Under the pieces are notes generated by a model. The model saw nothing but the letters and a program-made list of their open reading frames with translations, did not search any database and had not been told where the DNA came from. A stretch of DNA of 64,000 bases. Origin: Sipunculus nudus. Lineage: Eukaryota; Annelida; Sipuncula; Golfingiida; Sipunculidae. The stretch covers positions 57,356,019 through 57,420,018 of the forward strand of contig CM049306.1 in assembly GCA_026874595.1 (NCBI GenBank), given 5' to 3'. Shown one piece after another: positions 23,574 through 33,690 of this stretch (position 1 is the stretch's first letter; each line of letters opens with the position of its first letter). Both the position numbers and the translations under genes were made by a program.

Positions 23574-23980
23574 CTTTGGTTGCTTTTTGTGTGTGAGGGT
23601 TTCAAATTCATGATATTTACAAAAGGGAATTGTTATGAAAATAAAACCTTTGTGAATAAGAGGTCCCATAACCATTGTTGAAAGCAAAGTTGAAAAGTAA
23701 AAGGTTGACATAATGAATAAATAAAGATTGTTTATGCTAAAAGATTTATATATTTTAAATGATTTCAGATCTTACCAATTGTCTGCCGTTAATGAATAAT
23801 ATTTTTTGTTAATAAGATTGTGTGCACATGATATTTGTAATAATCAATCAAAATAATAATGGATATACTCTGTGTATAGGCCTTTTGATTTGTGAGATCG
23901 TGAAAATGGAAATCCTCAATGAAACCATGAAAAGTGAAGATCGCAAAATTGCAACCCAGAGAATATAACACCAACAACAG
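23574..23980 (-). mobile_element. MITE E copy 2 (CpG-decayed)
   Basis: It aligns from end to end with the reverse complement of MITE E copy 1. Where copy 1 has GTTCGCGAGGG this copy has GTGTGTGAGGG; where copy 1 has TTTCGCGATATTCGCGAAT it has ATTCATGATATTTACAAAA. Most CG have become TG or CA, the mark of methylated-cytosine deamination. The right end (CAACAG followed by TA) keeps the terminus; the left flank has lost a perfect TA. Confidence 0.8.
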
Positions 23981-24748
23981 TATTCATTCAGATCACAACA
24001 TAGGTTCAGTTTAGGAAAAATGAAGTACTGATACCACATTCTTATCAAAAATTGATCCAAAAAGACCTTTGCATTTATTGTGGGCATAGATTCTTCTCAG
24101 AACTACCAGTAATCTAATAGTTTCTGTCTGTGCCCTTTTCTGACTACCATTTGAATTAAAATTCATGTCTGGCATCACTATTTTTACGTATTTTAACAAA
24201 CACAACAGATGATCAAAGGTCAGATGGTGGCTGACATTTCGTTGAAGTCGCCAACGCAAAAACTACCCCGCCTACAACTACAAACATAGCCTTAAGTAAG
24301 GGCTTGTTGATTGATTTGGAATCAAGCGGAAAGAAGCCAGAATCCCAAGATCTTGAAGCAGAGCTGTGAGAATTCGCCCCAAGCAGAAAAAAAACAGTGT
24401 GCACACTACAGTCTGTCTGTAAGATCCCTTAGATATTGACTTCCTCTTGAGGAGCAATTTAGAAGTCTGAGTTTAACAATATTGTGTGTCAAAAAGTTCC
24501 TGTTGAACTTAATTTAGCAAATTAAATAAGACTGACGTGATTTTTTCTGCCATTGGAACATTGATGTAGGGAATATTTTTAAGACTTGAGAAAAGATGTT
24601 AAAATTGTAAATTGTATAATGACATCTAATTGTTCAGTGAGTTATATTCATTAAACATTTTATGTTTGCCTTCCTGTGCATTAAGGATATTATGTGTGTA
24701 CTTTAAAAAAAATTCTTAATTGGACCTGTATATGTCTAATATTAATTA

Positions 24749-25049
24749 AGCTGGCCTCCCACCTACTGATTTTTTGCCGGAAAAAAATCTGACGGGAAAA
24801 TTTGGCTGCAAAAATCCTTGACAGTGTCAAGTATGTGATGTCAGAACCCAAAAAGTTTGGCTGATTTTTCGGTCTTTCATCAGTAATGACAACATTGGCA
24901 ATCCAGAGGACTGATGAAGAGGGCCTGAAATGGTTGGGAAAAATTTGGTGGTGTGCACACAAAATCGGCAGGTATCCGGGCACGCCAACCAGTAAGACTT
25001 GTAGAATTTTCTGGCTGCTAAAACAAAATCGCTAGATGGGAGGGCTCCT
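24749..25049. mobile_element. MITE F: 301-bp element with TTA duplication (PIF/Harbinger-like)
   Basis: TTA precedes (24746-24748) and follows (25050-25052). The left end AGCTGGCCTCCCACCTACTG and the complement of the right end AGGAGCCCTCCCATCTAGCG match over most positions and continue into GATTTT. The interior is non-coding. Only one copy was noticed. Confidence 0.82.
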
Positions 25050-25052
25050 TTA

Positions 25053-26609
25053 CAAAAATGGAAAGATCGGTGGCCGACTTTAGAACTTTATTTCGGTTAA
25101 TCCATGTTTGTTGTATTGTATAACAGCTGACATTGTTCTGGTATGATGCTGTAATAGTGGTTTCAGTCACTGTACCATTACTGCTGCAGTCTAAACTTGG
25201 ATGCACCAGCTCAGAGACATCCATTCCTGATCTAATTTTAGTCCACCATCCAACTGTCTGGGCACCAGAATCAATAGGACATCAGTCATTCAGAGTGCTT
25301 CGCAGCCTTTATGTGTGCAAGATTGTAATTGTATCTCGGACTAATTAACAAGGTCCTGATTACAAACAATATTTTGATGAAATGTACTCATAAAAAAAAC
25401 TTCCTCAGGGACTCATAAACAATCACTGTTTATAGTAGGATTGTGAATTGCTGTCTTTGATTCAATACCATTAAGGATTTTTTTGCCTTTTGCTTCATTT
25501 ATAAATTTGATTATTATACAATCATACTCTGTGCCGGAGAGGTTTATCTACTGAAAAGCAGATTTGGACATCTTGTAGTTTACTTCACAGCATTTAACAT
25601 GAATTTGTGGTTATTTTAAAAATAGGAAAACCTGAATGGTTTTTTCATGCCCTGCTTCAGTCAGTGGGAGAGGTGCTTTACTTTTCCAGGGAGGGGGGGG
25701 GGGGGGTGTTCAGAGAAGAAACCATTAAAGTTAAGCAAAAGGCTGCTTACCATGCAGTCATTATGAAACAGTTGTAATTTAAATTTTAAGATATAAATTT
25801 ATAAAGATTTATTTTTTTAATGGTATCTGTCATTAATGCTATATCCTCACATTTATCATCAATTAGGGTCCTTTGGAGATACAACAGATCCTTGTCGGGT
25901 CTGGTCAGGTATGTCAGACATTGTTTCTTTGTGTCTGGCCAGGTATTGCAGACATTGTTTTCATGTTTTGATTCCTGGCTCCTGGACTGTATTTGTCTTC
26001 TCTGACATGACAGATACTGTGTTCATATTCTGATTCCTTGCTTCTTGACTTTCTTAATTCTTGTACCAGTATAAGGGTAGGGACTTGGATCAGTGCAGAG
26101 GAAAAACTTATTTCAGGAAGACCTATTTCCACTACAGCTGAATGTAAGTAGCCAATATTGAAGGTACTACAAGTGTGGATGCTTCCTCTTACACCCAGCG
26201 CTCTTAGCTAAATCTGATTTCTGATTTATTTAGAGACACAGCTCTTACTGTCGGCTGTCTTAAGTACTATTTATGTTTTGTTGCAAGTGAAGACAAAGGT
26301 AATAGTCTCAGGGATGATTACTCTTAGGTTTGTTGTTAAAATCCTCCAGTTTAAAGCAACAGGTCTTCAGTGTTCAGCCCAAAGTGCTTGTTGCCCTTCA
26401 TATGGAGAAATGAGTTTGGTAAAAAACTAGTAGTTAAACAAATATGAGGTGTAAGTCCAATCAGAAAATCTATTGTTATATCTTTTATGCAATATCAGTG
26501 TCCACATCTAAAATTAGGCTTAAGGTATGCAGGGCATAGTTTGATATAAATCAAGTTCAGTTTTTCTGATTTCATAAATAATTATCACCATGAGGTGTTT
26601 AAATCACCT
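25053..26609. other. Non-coding; G14 tract and a weak repeat
   Basis: G14 at 25693-25706. Between 25910 and 26050 a phrase like CAGACATTGTTT...GATTCCTGGCTCCTGGACT recurs two or three times with substitutions. No gene supported. Confidence 0.5.
25693..25706. repeat. Poly-G tract (14 G)
   Basis: An uninterrupted run of 14 G after GGGA. Confidence 0.95.
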
Positions 26610-26925
26610 GTCTGACCCTTTATAAACTCAAGGTTATCCCTTGGAGCTTTTATAAAAATAGGCAGGAAAAAACGTGGATATCACAGCACACAAGCTGCCT
26701 GTTTTTTTTTCATCAATGTGTTTATATTATGTGGGGGCCCCGCCAAATAAAACAAATTCAACAAGGGCTCCTGGTGGAAAGTTAGATAAGCCACAGCTTA
26801 ATTTGCGAATTTGCTTTTTGCAGCAAGTGACCTTTCTACCTCAGCATATATGCAACCTACCACCTTTGGTTACATGTTATTACAAACATGTTGATAAATA
26901 AGTTTATACATCCTTAATGGAAGCG
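26610..26925 (+). repeat. Dispersed repeat family R1, copy 2
   Basis: Collinear with 14690-15085: a TATAAAAATAGG(C)AGGAAAA block, CACAGCACACAAGCTG, CCTACCACCTTTGG, then TTGATAAATAAG...TACATCCTTAATGG. Divergence is substantial, so this is an old family. Confidence 0.6.
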
Positions 26926-27911
26926 TTTTTTTTTTTAAATAAAAATATTTAAATATGATAAAAAATCAGATCTTAGACAAGTTCTCTTTATGATTTCTGT
27001 AATGTTGATAATTGTCATAAGACTTTTGCTATGTGCTTAGATTGATGTGAAAGTATATTATAGTTTATTATATATTATTGAATATTATAGTTTTATGTTT
27101 AAATATAAATTAAAGCCATAAAACCAGGTACTTATGATCATTATGATCATACTTATGATCAATTTGTGATATTAGTAAATTCTGGATTCTCAAGAACTTT
27201 GTTTTGCTGAAACTGAATAAATACCAGACATGATAAGAATACTTTGCAAATATATTTGAATGCGAATATGAATATATGTACTCCATAATTTCATGCATAA
27301 AAATAGGAATAAAGGTATAAATGAAAGTATTTGAATACAAATGCAAATACTTTCAAAATGTAATCATGAATGTATTCATGAATATATTCTATAATATTAT
27401 TTTAATAATCATTTATTTTGATTATATTATTAAAAGATCTTTTCATATGATGCTGTTATTATTTTTAATTTAAATTATATTTGACACAATATTTGTTTTT
27501 AATTTATAATAAATAGTTATATTATTTAAGTTTTATTCTTGGGTAGGAATAACCAGTAATTATTAAATAAAAGTTCTCATTTGTAAAAATCAGAATTACC
27601 ATGACTGATAATGGACAGGTTTTTTTTTCAAATAATTCTACTGCAATGTAGATAAAGTTATATGGCCAAGTCAAAACCTATGTGAAAATAGCACACCATT
27701 TCCAACTGTATATAATATAAATGACATCAGTCCTCTTCCCTGACTCCAAGGATATTATCATAATCTTACATAACTTGAGTTAAACACCATCTGCTCATAA
27801 TACAGCTTATATTACCACACAAAACCTGCACTTGCCTACCTCCTTTTCCAAATCATATTTGTGTGAGCATATAAAACCCATGGGTTCCTTGTTACCTTTT
27901 TTCAACAACCA
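26926..27911. other. Very AT-rich non-coding DNA
   Basis: Long A/T stretches, with short repeats of ATGATCAT (27125-27160) and GAATATGAATAT type. No gene. Confidence 0.55.
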
Positions 27912-28075
27912 TGCAATACTAAATGAGTTGGTGATACATCCCATGTTTCACTCCTGTGATATGAAGGAGTGAAAATTGTCTTTCTGTATTATAATTGTAT
28001 TTATAATGGAAAATGGTACAATGCAATACCAAATGAGTTGGTAAAACAACCAATGTTTCACTCATGAGATCATAA
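27912..28075 (+). repeat. Tandem duplication, ~110-bp period
   Basis: ATGCAATACTAAATGAGTTGG...ATGTTTCACTCCTG at 27911 recurs at 28021 as ATGCAATACCAAATGAGTTGG...ATGTTTCACTCATG. The second copy is truncated where the palindromic block begins. Confidence 0.75.
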
Positions 28076-28082
28076 AAGCATG

Positions 28083-28345
28083 GATCGCAATATGGGCTGG
28101 TCAAGTTTAGGATCGCAATCTTGGCTGGACTGATCTTAGATCTGTCCAGACCAGATTGCAATCCTGAAGCAAGAAAGACAGGATCGCAGTCTGGGCCGGA
28201 CTAAACTGCGATCACAATCTAGGTTGGACGGATCTAAGATCTGGCCAGCCTGGATTGCGATCGCAGTTTGGGCCGGCCTGAACTGCGATCGCAATTTGGG
28301 CTGGACAGATCTAAGATCCGTCCAGATCGCGATCTGGGCCTTGAC
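28083..28345. repeat. Block of nested GATC/CGATCG palindromes
   Basis: Several foldbacks lie end to end. At 28110-28164, two 21-base arms match at 18 positions around CTGATCTTAGATCT. At 28254-28295, the arms ATTGCGATCGCAGTT and AACTGCGATCGCAAT are perfectly complementary around a 12-base centre that itself contains GGCCGGCC. GATCTAAGATC or GATCTTAGATC occurs three times. GC and CpG content is far above the flanks. No coding sense is apparent. Confidence 0.85.
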
Positions 28346-29105
28346 ATATACACAGAGGAAACCAGAAATCATATTCTTTTCAGAGCTAGGGGAATGTGAA
28401 CCTTTAAGGATATCAGCGCAGTTGACATGAGTGAGAAATTCCACACACTGTATGGGCTGTTAAGGCCAGGAAATGTTTATCTGTATAAAAACACTTCAAA
28501 TGCCATACATTAAAGCAAGCACCTTAAATCTGACCACTGTAAATTTGTGAGGTGTAGCATTTATAGTTCATAATTTTTTTCCTTTAGTTAAAAACCATTG
28601 CCAAGAAATTAATGTTTTGATTTCATTACTTCAGATCCATTCATTTGTCCAGTCTTAATATGTCATGATGGAAGCAGTTCAGTTGGCTTTTGGGACACTT
28701 TTTAAAATCTCTTATTCCAACCATAATTTGAAGATTTGGATGTTGTTAAAAAAAAAGTTATTCTGCAGTATACTTTGCCAACACATGTCCCAATGAAACC
28801 AAACTTGCCCTGCAGAATGATTCTCACCAGAAAGTCCACATAGTGGTGTCTTGTAACATTTCCATGCCCTTATCACACCCTGACAGGTTCATTTGTCCCA
28901 GTTTATGGTAACTACTAATAGGTTCTGCCATTTGGAATAACACTAAAACATGGATGTCACAAGTCACATGTGGAAATTATGGGTACATTGCTAGTAATAA
29001 TAGCATCACAGTTGGCTGTGTGGCAATGATGGTTATCCTTGGAAGATCTTTATAGCATCACATGCTTACAACTTGGCAACATGTGGTCAAAGATAATTCC
29101 TTAAT
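28346..29105. other. Non-coding, nothing recognised
   Basis: AT-rich spacer before the SINE. Confidence 0.5.
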
Positions 29106-29117
29106 GAGCTTTGAGAG

Positions 29118-29515
29118 AACTGGCTTCTGTGGCTCAGGGGTAGAGCACCTTACTCAAAGCCAGGAGGTCATGAGTTCAAATCTCAGCTGATGGGGTGGGC
29201 CCCCACCCCCCAGGGTGAGCACTCTGCATGCTTAATGGGAAGGCTGTGCCCCACAACCTTGTATCACTCACAAATGAGTGCTTCTTTGGGGGGTTCTTTT
29301 TTTTAACCCAGCAATTGAGATGATTACACACCAGGACCTGCAGGTGCGGTAGACACTTGGCTTGGATGATACCAGGATACAAAAATAATATGATTGGAAG
29401 TCATTGCTACTGCCCTGTCATGTAGTAGTCCCAAACTGAAATGGAACTCTGCAGATATACATAATTAGATTAAGAATTAAATAAGTGAGCAAAAATCTTT
29501 ATAAAAAAAAGAAAA
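29118..29515 (+). mobile_element. tRNA-derived SINE (family S1) with 12-bp target duplication
   Basis: The 5' part is tRNA-like: an A-box-like TGGCTCAGGGGTAGAGC (from 29130) and a B-box-like GAGTTCAAATCTC (29172-29184). A unique body and an A-rich tail (AAAAATCTTTATAAAAAAAA...) follow. GAGCTTTGAGAG occurs immediately before (29106-29117) and after (29516-29527), a target duplication of the kind left by LINE-driven retrotransposition. A second copy is at 50036-50420. The parental tRNA cannot be named with confidence. Confidence 0.88.
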
Positions 29516-29637
29516 GAGCTTTGAGAGCATGACATACTGATGCCACCTTTGCTAGGTTAGGTATAAGATAATCCCTAGGAAAACTTGCGCAAGTTACATG
29601 CGTGTGTTACATGCGCAAATTTCTTGACTATGAATTA

Positions 29638-30592
29638 CAGTCTAACCGACTAATATGACCACCAAAGGGACTGGGCACAAGTGGTTGTATTAGACCGGTG
29701 GTTGTATTAGACAGGTTCTGAAAAATTTAAGAACTGCACAAATTTAGATGACTTGTTTGGAGGAAGTATGCATATTAGTAGGCCTGCCACGTTTAGATGA
29801 CTTTTTTTTTTTTTATTAATTTCTGTCTAGACAACTTTTACAGAACGTCAGACCATTTACATAAAAAGGCAAATTTCCAGGCCATAGTTCAATTTTGAAC
29901 AATTTCAAATCACTTCCTAGAATGATTATGGCTGTCAGAAATTTGTGGCGGAAGCCACCTTCACAGGCAGGGAGCAGCTCTTTATTTCTCTAGTGGAACA
30001 TTTTTAATAACTATGCGCTTTCTATAAACCCAACGTTATGAAAAAAAACTGCCTTGTCAGCTACAAACCCCATATGAAGGACTCAAAATTGTTTGCTGAC
30101 GTCATTGGGTACTAGCATCACTTGCTTCATATGAACATCATAGATCATGACTCTTTGTAATAAAACCTTTCATGACACACTGAATAGATAAAGCAAACCA
30201 CAGGGGCAAAGGTCAAAGATTATCTTAGGGAGGGACATCCAATCATGTGTGGTCGTGTGATCCATTCACGTAACCTAGCCGGGGCTCCGGGCCAAGGGTC
30301 GGCCCAGGGTCCTCCAAAACGACCACCAGTAAAACAAACAGCAGTGCAAGTGACTGCAGCTTCATGCATGGTCAATCAACCGACTGGTCAGGGCTGGTCA
30401 GTGAGTAGCTCAATGAGCTCCTACATAAGGCAGGTCAATATATCACTTTGGTCAGGAAAAAAAACTGCCCATAAACTGTAATAGCCTGGTGGTCGTATTT
30501 CACAGGTTTTATCTATAGATAATATAACAGAAGGGGTTAATATCAAGCCAGTTGGCTGCATTTCACAGGTGGTCATTCAGACAGGTTGGACT
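29638..30592. mobile_element. TA-flanked DNA transposon relic, Tigger/pogo-like ends
   Basis: The left end CAGTCTAACCGACTAATATG then ACCACC, and the complement of the right end TAGTCCAACCTGTCTGAATG then ACCACC, are imperfect TIRs. TA lies outside both. GGTGGTCGTATT / GTGGTTGTATTAGAC phrases recur subterminally. The pattern resembles the better-preserved pogo/Tigger relic at 38838-39987. A 78-codon frame at 30245-30481 has no transposase motif. Confidence 0.68.
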
Positions 30593-30595
30593 ATA

Positions 30596-31500
30596 TATGA
30601 TAAAATTATTGAATCCTCTTTGCAATGTCACTTGTGTTGGCAGATTATGACCAGTTACAGATCGAGTTTGTGTTTCGTCCCGGTTGACCTACTTTTGACT
30701 GTATGACAGCTCCTGAACATAGAAAATTTCATGAAAAAATAAAAAATTTATAGACTTTAACAAATATTTCTAATTTGCTCCAGGCAGGGGGGAATTTGTG
30801 TCGTTCCGACACATCTAGTGTTTGAAGTGATTAAGTTCAATTTGCAAAACTTAAAGCTTATATGATTCTTGTATACTGTTCACTGTAATCCTTGGCTGAT
30901 TAGGAATGTTTCTGCTTTCTGACAGCAGGAACTTATCTTGTTGTATGGATATCCTTGTACCTTACGTGACAGTAATGTGAGTAGGGGATTAACAGAGAGG
31001 TTCTCTTGATGAATGTTCCTCTATAAAGCCCCAAAGCTTCTGGACCGTGAGTCCACTTGGGATGATGCAGGCATCTATCTTCCAGACACTGAGCCAGCTC
31101 ACAATGTCTGCAGGATCGATTCTATACCCCACTCCTTTACTAACCTACATCTTGTATTATTAGGAAACAATGACCTCAGTTTACAAGCTCCTCATGTCTT
31201 ATATGGAATTTGTCTTCTTCATTCCTTATCTTATTTGAGGCTGTTAGTTTCCTTATTTACTGTTGATAAATGTATAATCAATTAAATCAGCGAAACCAGT
31301 ACACTCATCCTCCAGTTTCAGGGTCTGGAAACAGGGTGAGTACCAGTAAATGTTCTTCAAATAACCTTTGAAGTCAGCTATTCACATGCCTTTTCTGCAG
31401 AATTATGCAATTTCTGGCTTACTCTACTTACAGTTCATATAAAGAACTGTGGGTAATTCCTGTTGAGAAAAGCTCTTATAATGCCTCTATGATGGAAGCA
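30596..31500. other. Non-coding, nothing recognised
   Basis: An ATG-started 90-codon frame at 31013-31285 has a poor start context and no domain; I do not support it as a gene. Confidence 0.45.
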
Positions 31501-31504
31501 TATT

Positions 31505-31985
31505 GTACTTGCATTAACACAGAGTTTGCTGGTGACACTGTTAAAAACGTCCAACTACAGAGTGTGATGTAATGAATGTACATGGTACTTGCATTAACAC
31601 AGAGTTTGCTGGTGACACTGTTAAAAACGTCCAACTACAGAGTGTGATGTAATGAATGTACATGGTACTTGCATTAACACAGAGTTTGCTGGTGACACTG
31701 TTAAAAACGTCCAACTACAGAGTGTGATGTAATGAATGTACATGGTACTTGCATTAACACAGAGTTTGCTGGTGACACTGTTAAAAACGTCCAACTACAG
31801 AGTGTGATGTAATGAATGTACATGGTACTTGCATTAACACAGAGTTTGCTGGTGACACTGTGAAAAAACATCCACCTTCAAGGTGTGAAATGATGGATGC
31901 ACAAGGTATTTGGGTTAACATAGTTTGCTTGTGACACAATTAAAAACCCCCAACTACAGAGTGTGAAATGGAATAAGATGGACAA
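31505..31985 (+). repeat. 80-bp tandem array, about 5 near-identical units plus decayed tail
   Basis: The phrase GTACTTGCATTAACACAGAG starts at 31505, 31585, 31665, 31745 and 31825, exactly 80 bp apart. The first four units look identical over their full length apart from the first few bases of unit 1. Unit 5 diverges in its second half, and a sixth from about 31905 is heavily altered. Identity at one side and decay at the other indicate recent amplification from one edge. Confidence 0.95.
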
Positions 31986-32323
31986 CCATAGACAGATCAC
32001 TGCAAAGACATTTCCTATTTAAGTTTGTGCTTTTCTGTTTAAATAAACATAGAAAAAAAAATATTTGTACCCTGATATATATCCTTACTTTTCCCATGGT
32101 ATAACCTGAAATAATTAGTCAGTAAAAAAAATTCTTATAACAATTTATTTTGGCCCTACCTACCCAATTTTGTTTTTGCTATGATATCAGAATCAAAGAA
32201 CTTTTTTTGGCATATGCTTAGTTGGTTGATGGCATATAAGTGGAAGTTGAGAGGTCACTAGTTGAAAAAACACTTTGTGCAAAACTTATTTCATGTTACT
32301 GGCTTATTGATGATTGTACGCTA

Positions 32324-32618
32324 TGCAGCAAGAAACAGACTCCTGTGATTCCATAAATACATATGCATATTCGATATATATGCAGCAAAACTGATGATAT
32401 AGTAAAACACAACTAGGAGTAGAGAAATCATCTGCGAGAGGAAGACCCCATGACTGACATCAAAGTGTGGGATTCCCCAATCTGTTATAATGCTTAAGCA
32501 TTTTTAATTACTAGACTAAGTGATCGAAATGCACTGCATATGCATACATATATTTGTGTACTGTATATGCATATACGGAATCACTCTAGAAAAATAATGT
32601 GTCTGATTCCTAGCAGCA
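32324..32618. mobile_element. MITE G: 295-bp element with TA duplication
   Basis: The left end TGCAGCAAGAAACAGACTC and the complement of the right end TGCTGCTAGGAATCAGACAC align. Similarity continues inwards (TGATTCCATA / TGATTCCGTA, then TATGCATAT). TA flanks both sides. The interior is non-coding. Confidence 0.75.
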
Positions 32619-32620
32619 TA

Positions 32621-33469
32621 CGCATTCATAACACTTATTCACTGCACATGCATATATAATGGAATGCTAACATAATCCTGTCAATTTTAATTACCTGGGA
32701 AGTGGTATTCAGCTTAAAGTTATGACCAATGGCTTATGTTTTTGCTGTTTACCTAATAGAAAATAATTAATAAAGACAAAAGAGAATGCAGGCAGGCAGT
32801 GATGTGTGTTTTATGACTAATGCAGCAGATTGTGAATAAAAAAATCTGAATACCTTCAGCAGAATTCAATCAGGATCAAAAAGTATTTTGAATGAGGAAA
32901 CATTAAACTATACAAAAACAGAATTCCTCACTGTGTGAGCTGCAGTTAATCATGAAGTTAACTATTATCTCTGCAGAAGTTACTACGCATCATGAGAAAA
33001 AGGTTGATATCAAATCTGTACATCCCTGTAGAGGAGCAGGAAAGACTGTAAGCACTGAGGAAAAAACAGTAATCAAAATGTCATGAACAAAGAGTAGCTC
33101 ATGTAATCAACAGAAACACACTGCCAGTGGTTTTTAGACTTACCCTGATGTAACAGTGTTGGAATCGTGTGCAGAATAGAGGTGAAATCTCTGTTCTGCA
33201 GGGAAGGCTTTGTAGGTACAATTATCGTGGAATTCAAAGATACATAAGAGGAACAACTCTAGATACATACAAAAATGAGAAAATAACAACTATAATTACA
33301 TAAATGTTAGAGGGAACCAACTGTAGATACATGAAAAATGAGAAAGGACAAACTATAGATCTATTTATCTAAGAGTATGAGAGAGAACTGTTGATCCATA
33401 TATACAGAAAGAGAGAAGATGAAAGAGATGACATGGAATGCCAGCCTTTTTACTCAATTCTATCTTCTT
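32621..33469. other. Non-coding, nothing recognised
   Basis: A-rich spacer with short repeats of TAGATACAT...GAGAAA type around 33250-33370. Confidence 0.45.
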
Positions 33470-33690
33470 CACCTGCTTGCTTTTCTTTGTGGTCTTCCTC
33501 CTCCTGAACCTACTGGCCTGGTTGCTGGCACCGCTCTCCTCCTCCACCTGCCAGCAATGTTACTGTTGCCTTTTCCTCAGTCATTTCTGGCTTGGTTGCT
33601 GTCACCTTTCTCCTACTCCACCTGCCAGCACTGTGTTTTTTGTCTTCTCCTCAAACACCTGATGGTTGGTTTGCAGTCTCCTCTTTCCTT
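33470..33690 (+). repeat. Pyrimidine-rich tandem duplication, 79-bp period
   Basis: CTGGCCTGGTTGCTGGCACC...CTCCACCTGCCAGCA near 33511 recurs near 33590 as CTGGCTTGGTTGCTGTCACC...CTCCACCTGCCAGCA. The CT bias keeps frames open on both strands, which I regard as a composition effect rather than coding. Confidence 0.7.

Noticed and set aside
31013-31285. 90-codon ATG-started frame
   Set aside because: Poor start context (T at -3), no domain, and the only strong GT donor would leave 11 codons.
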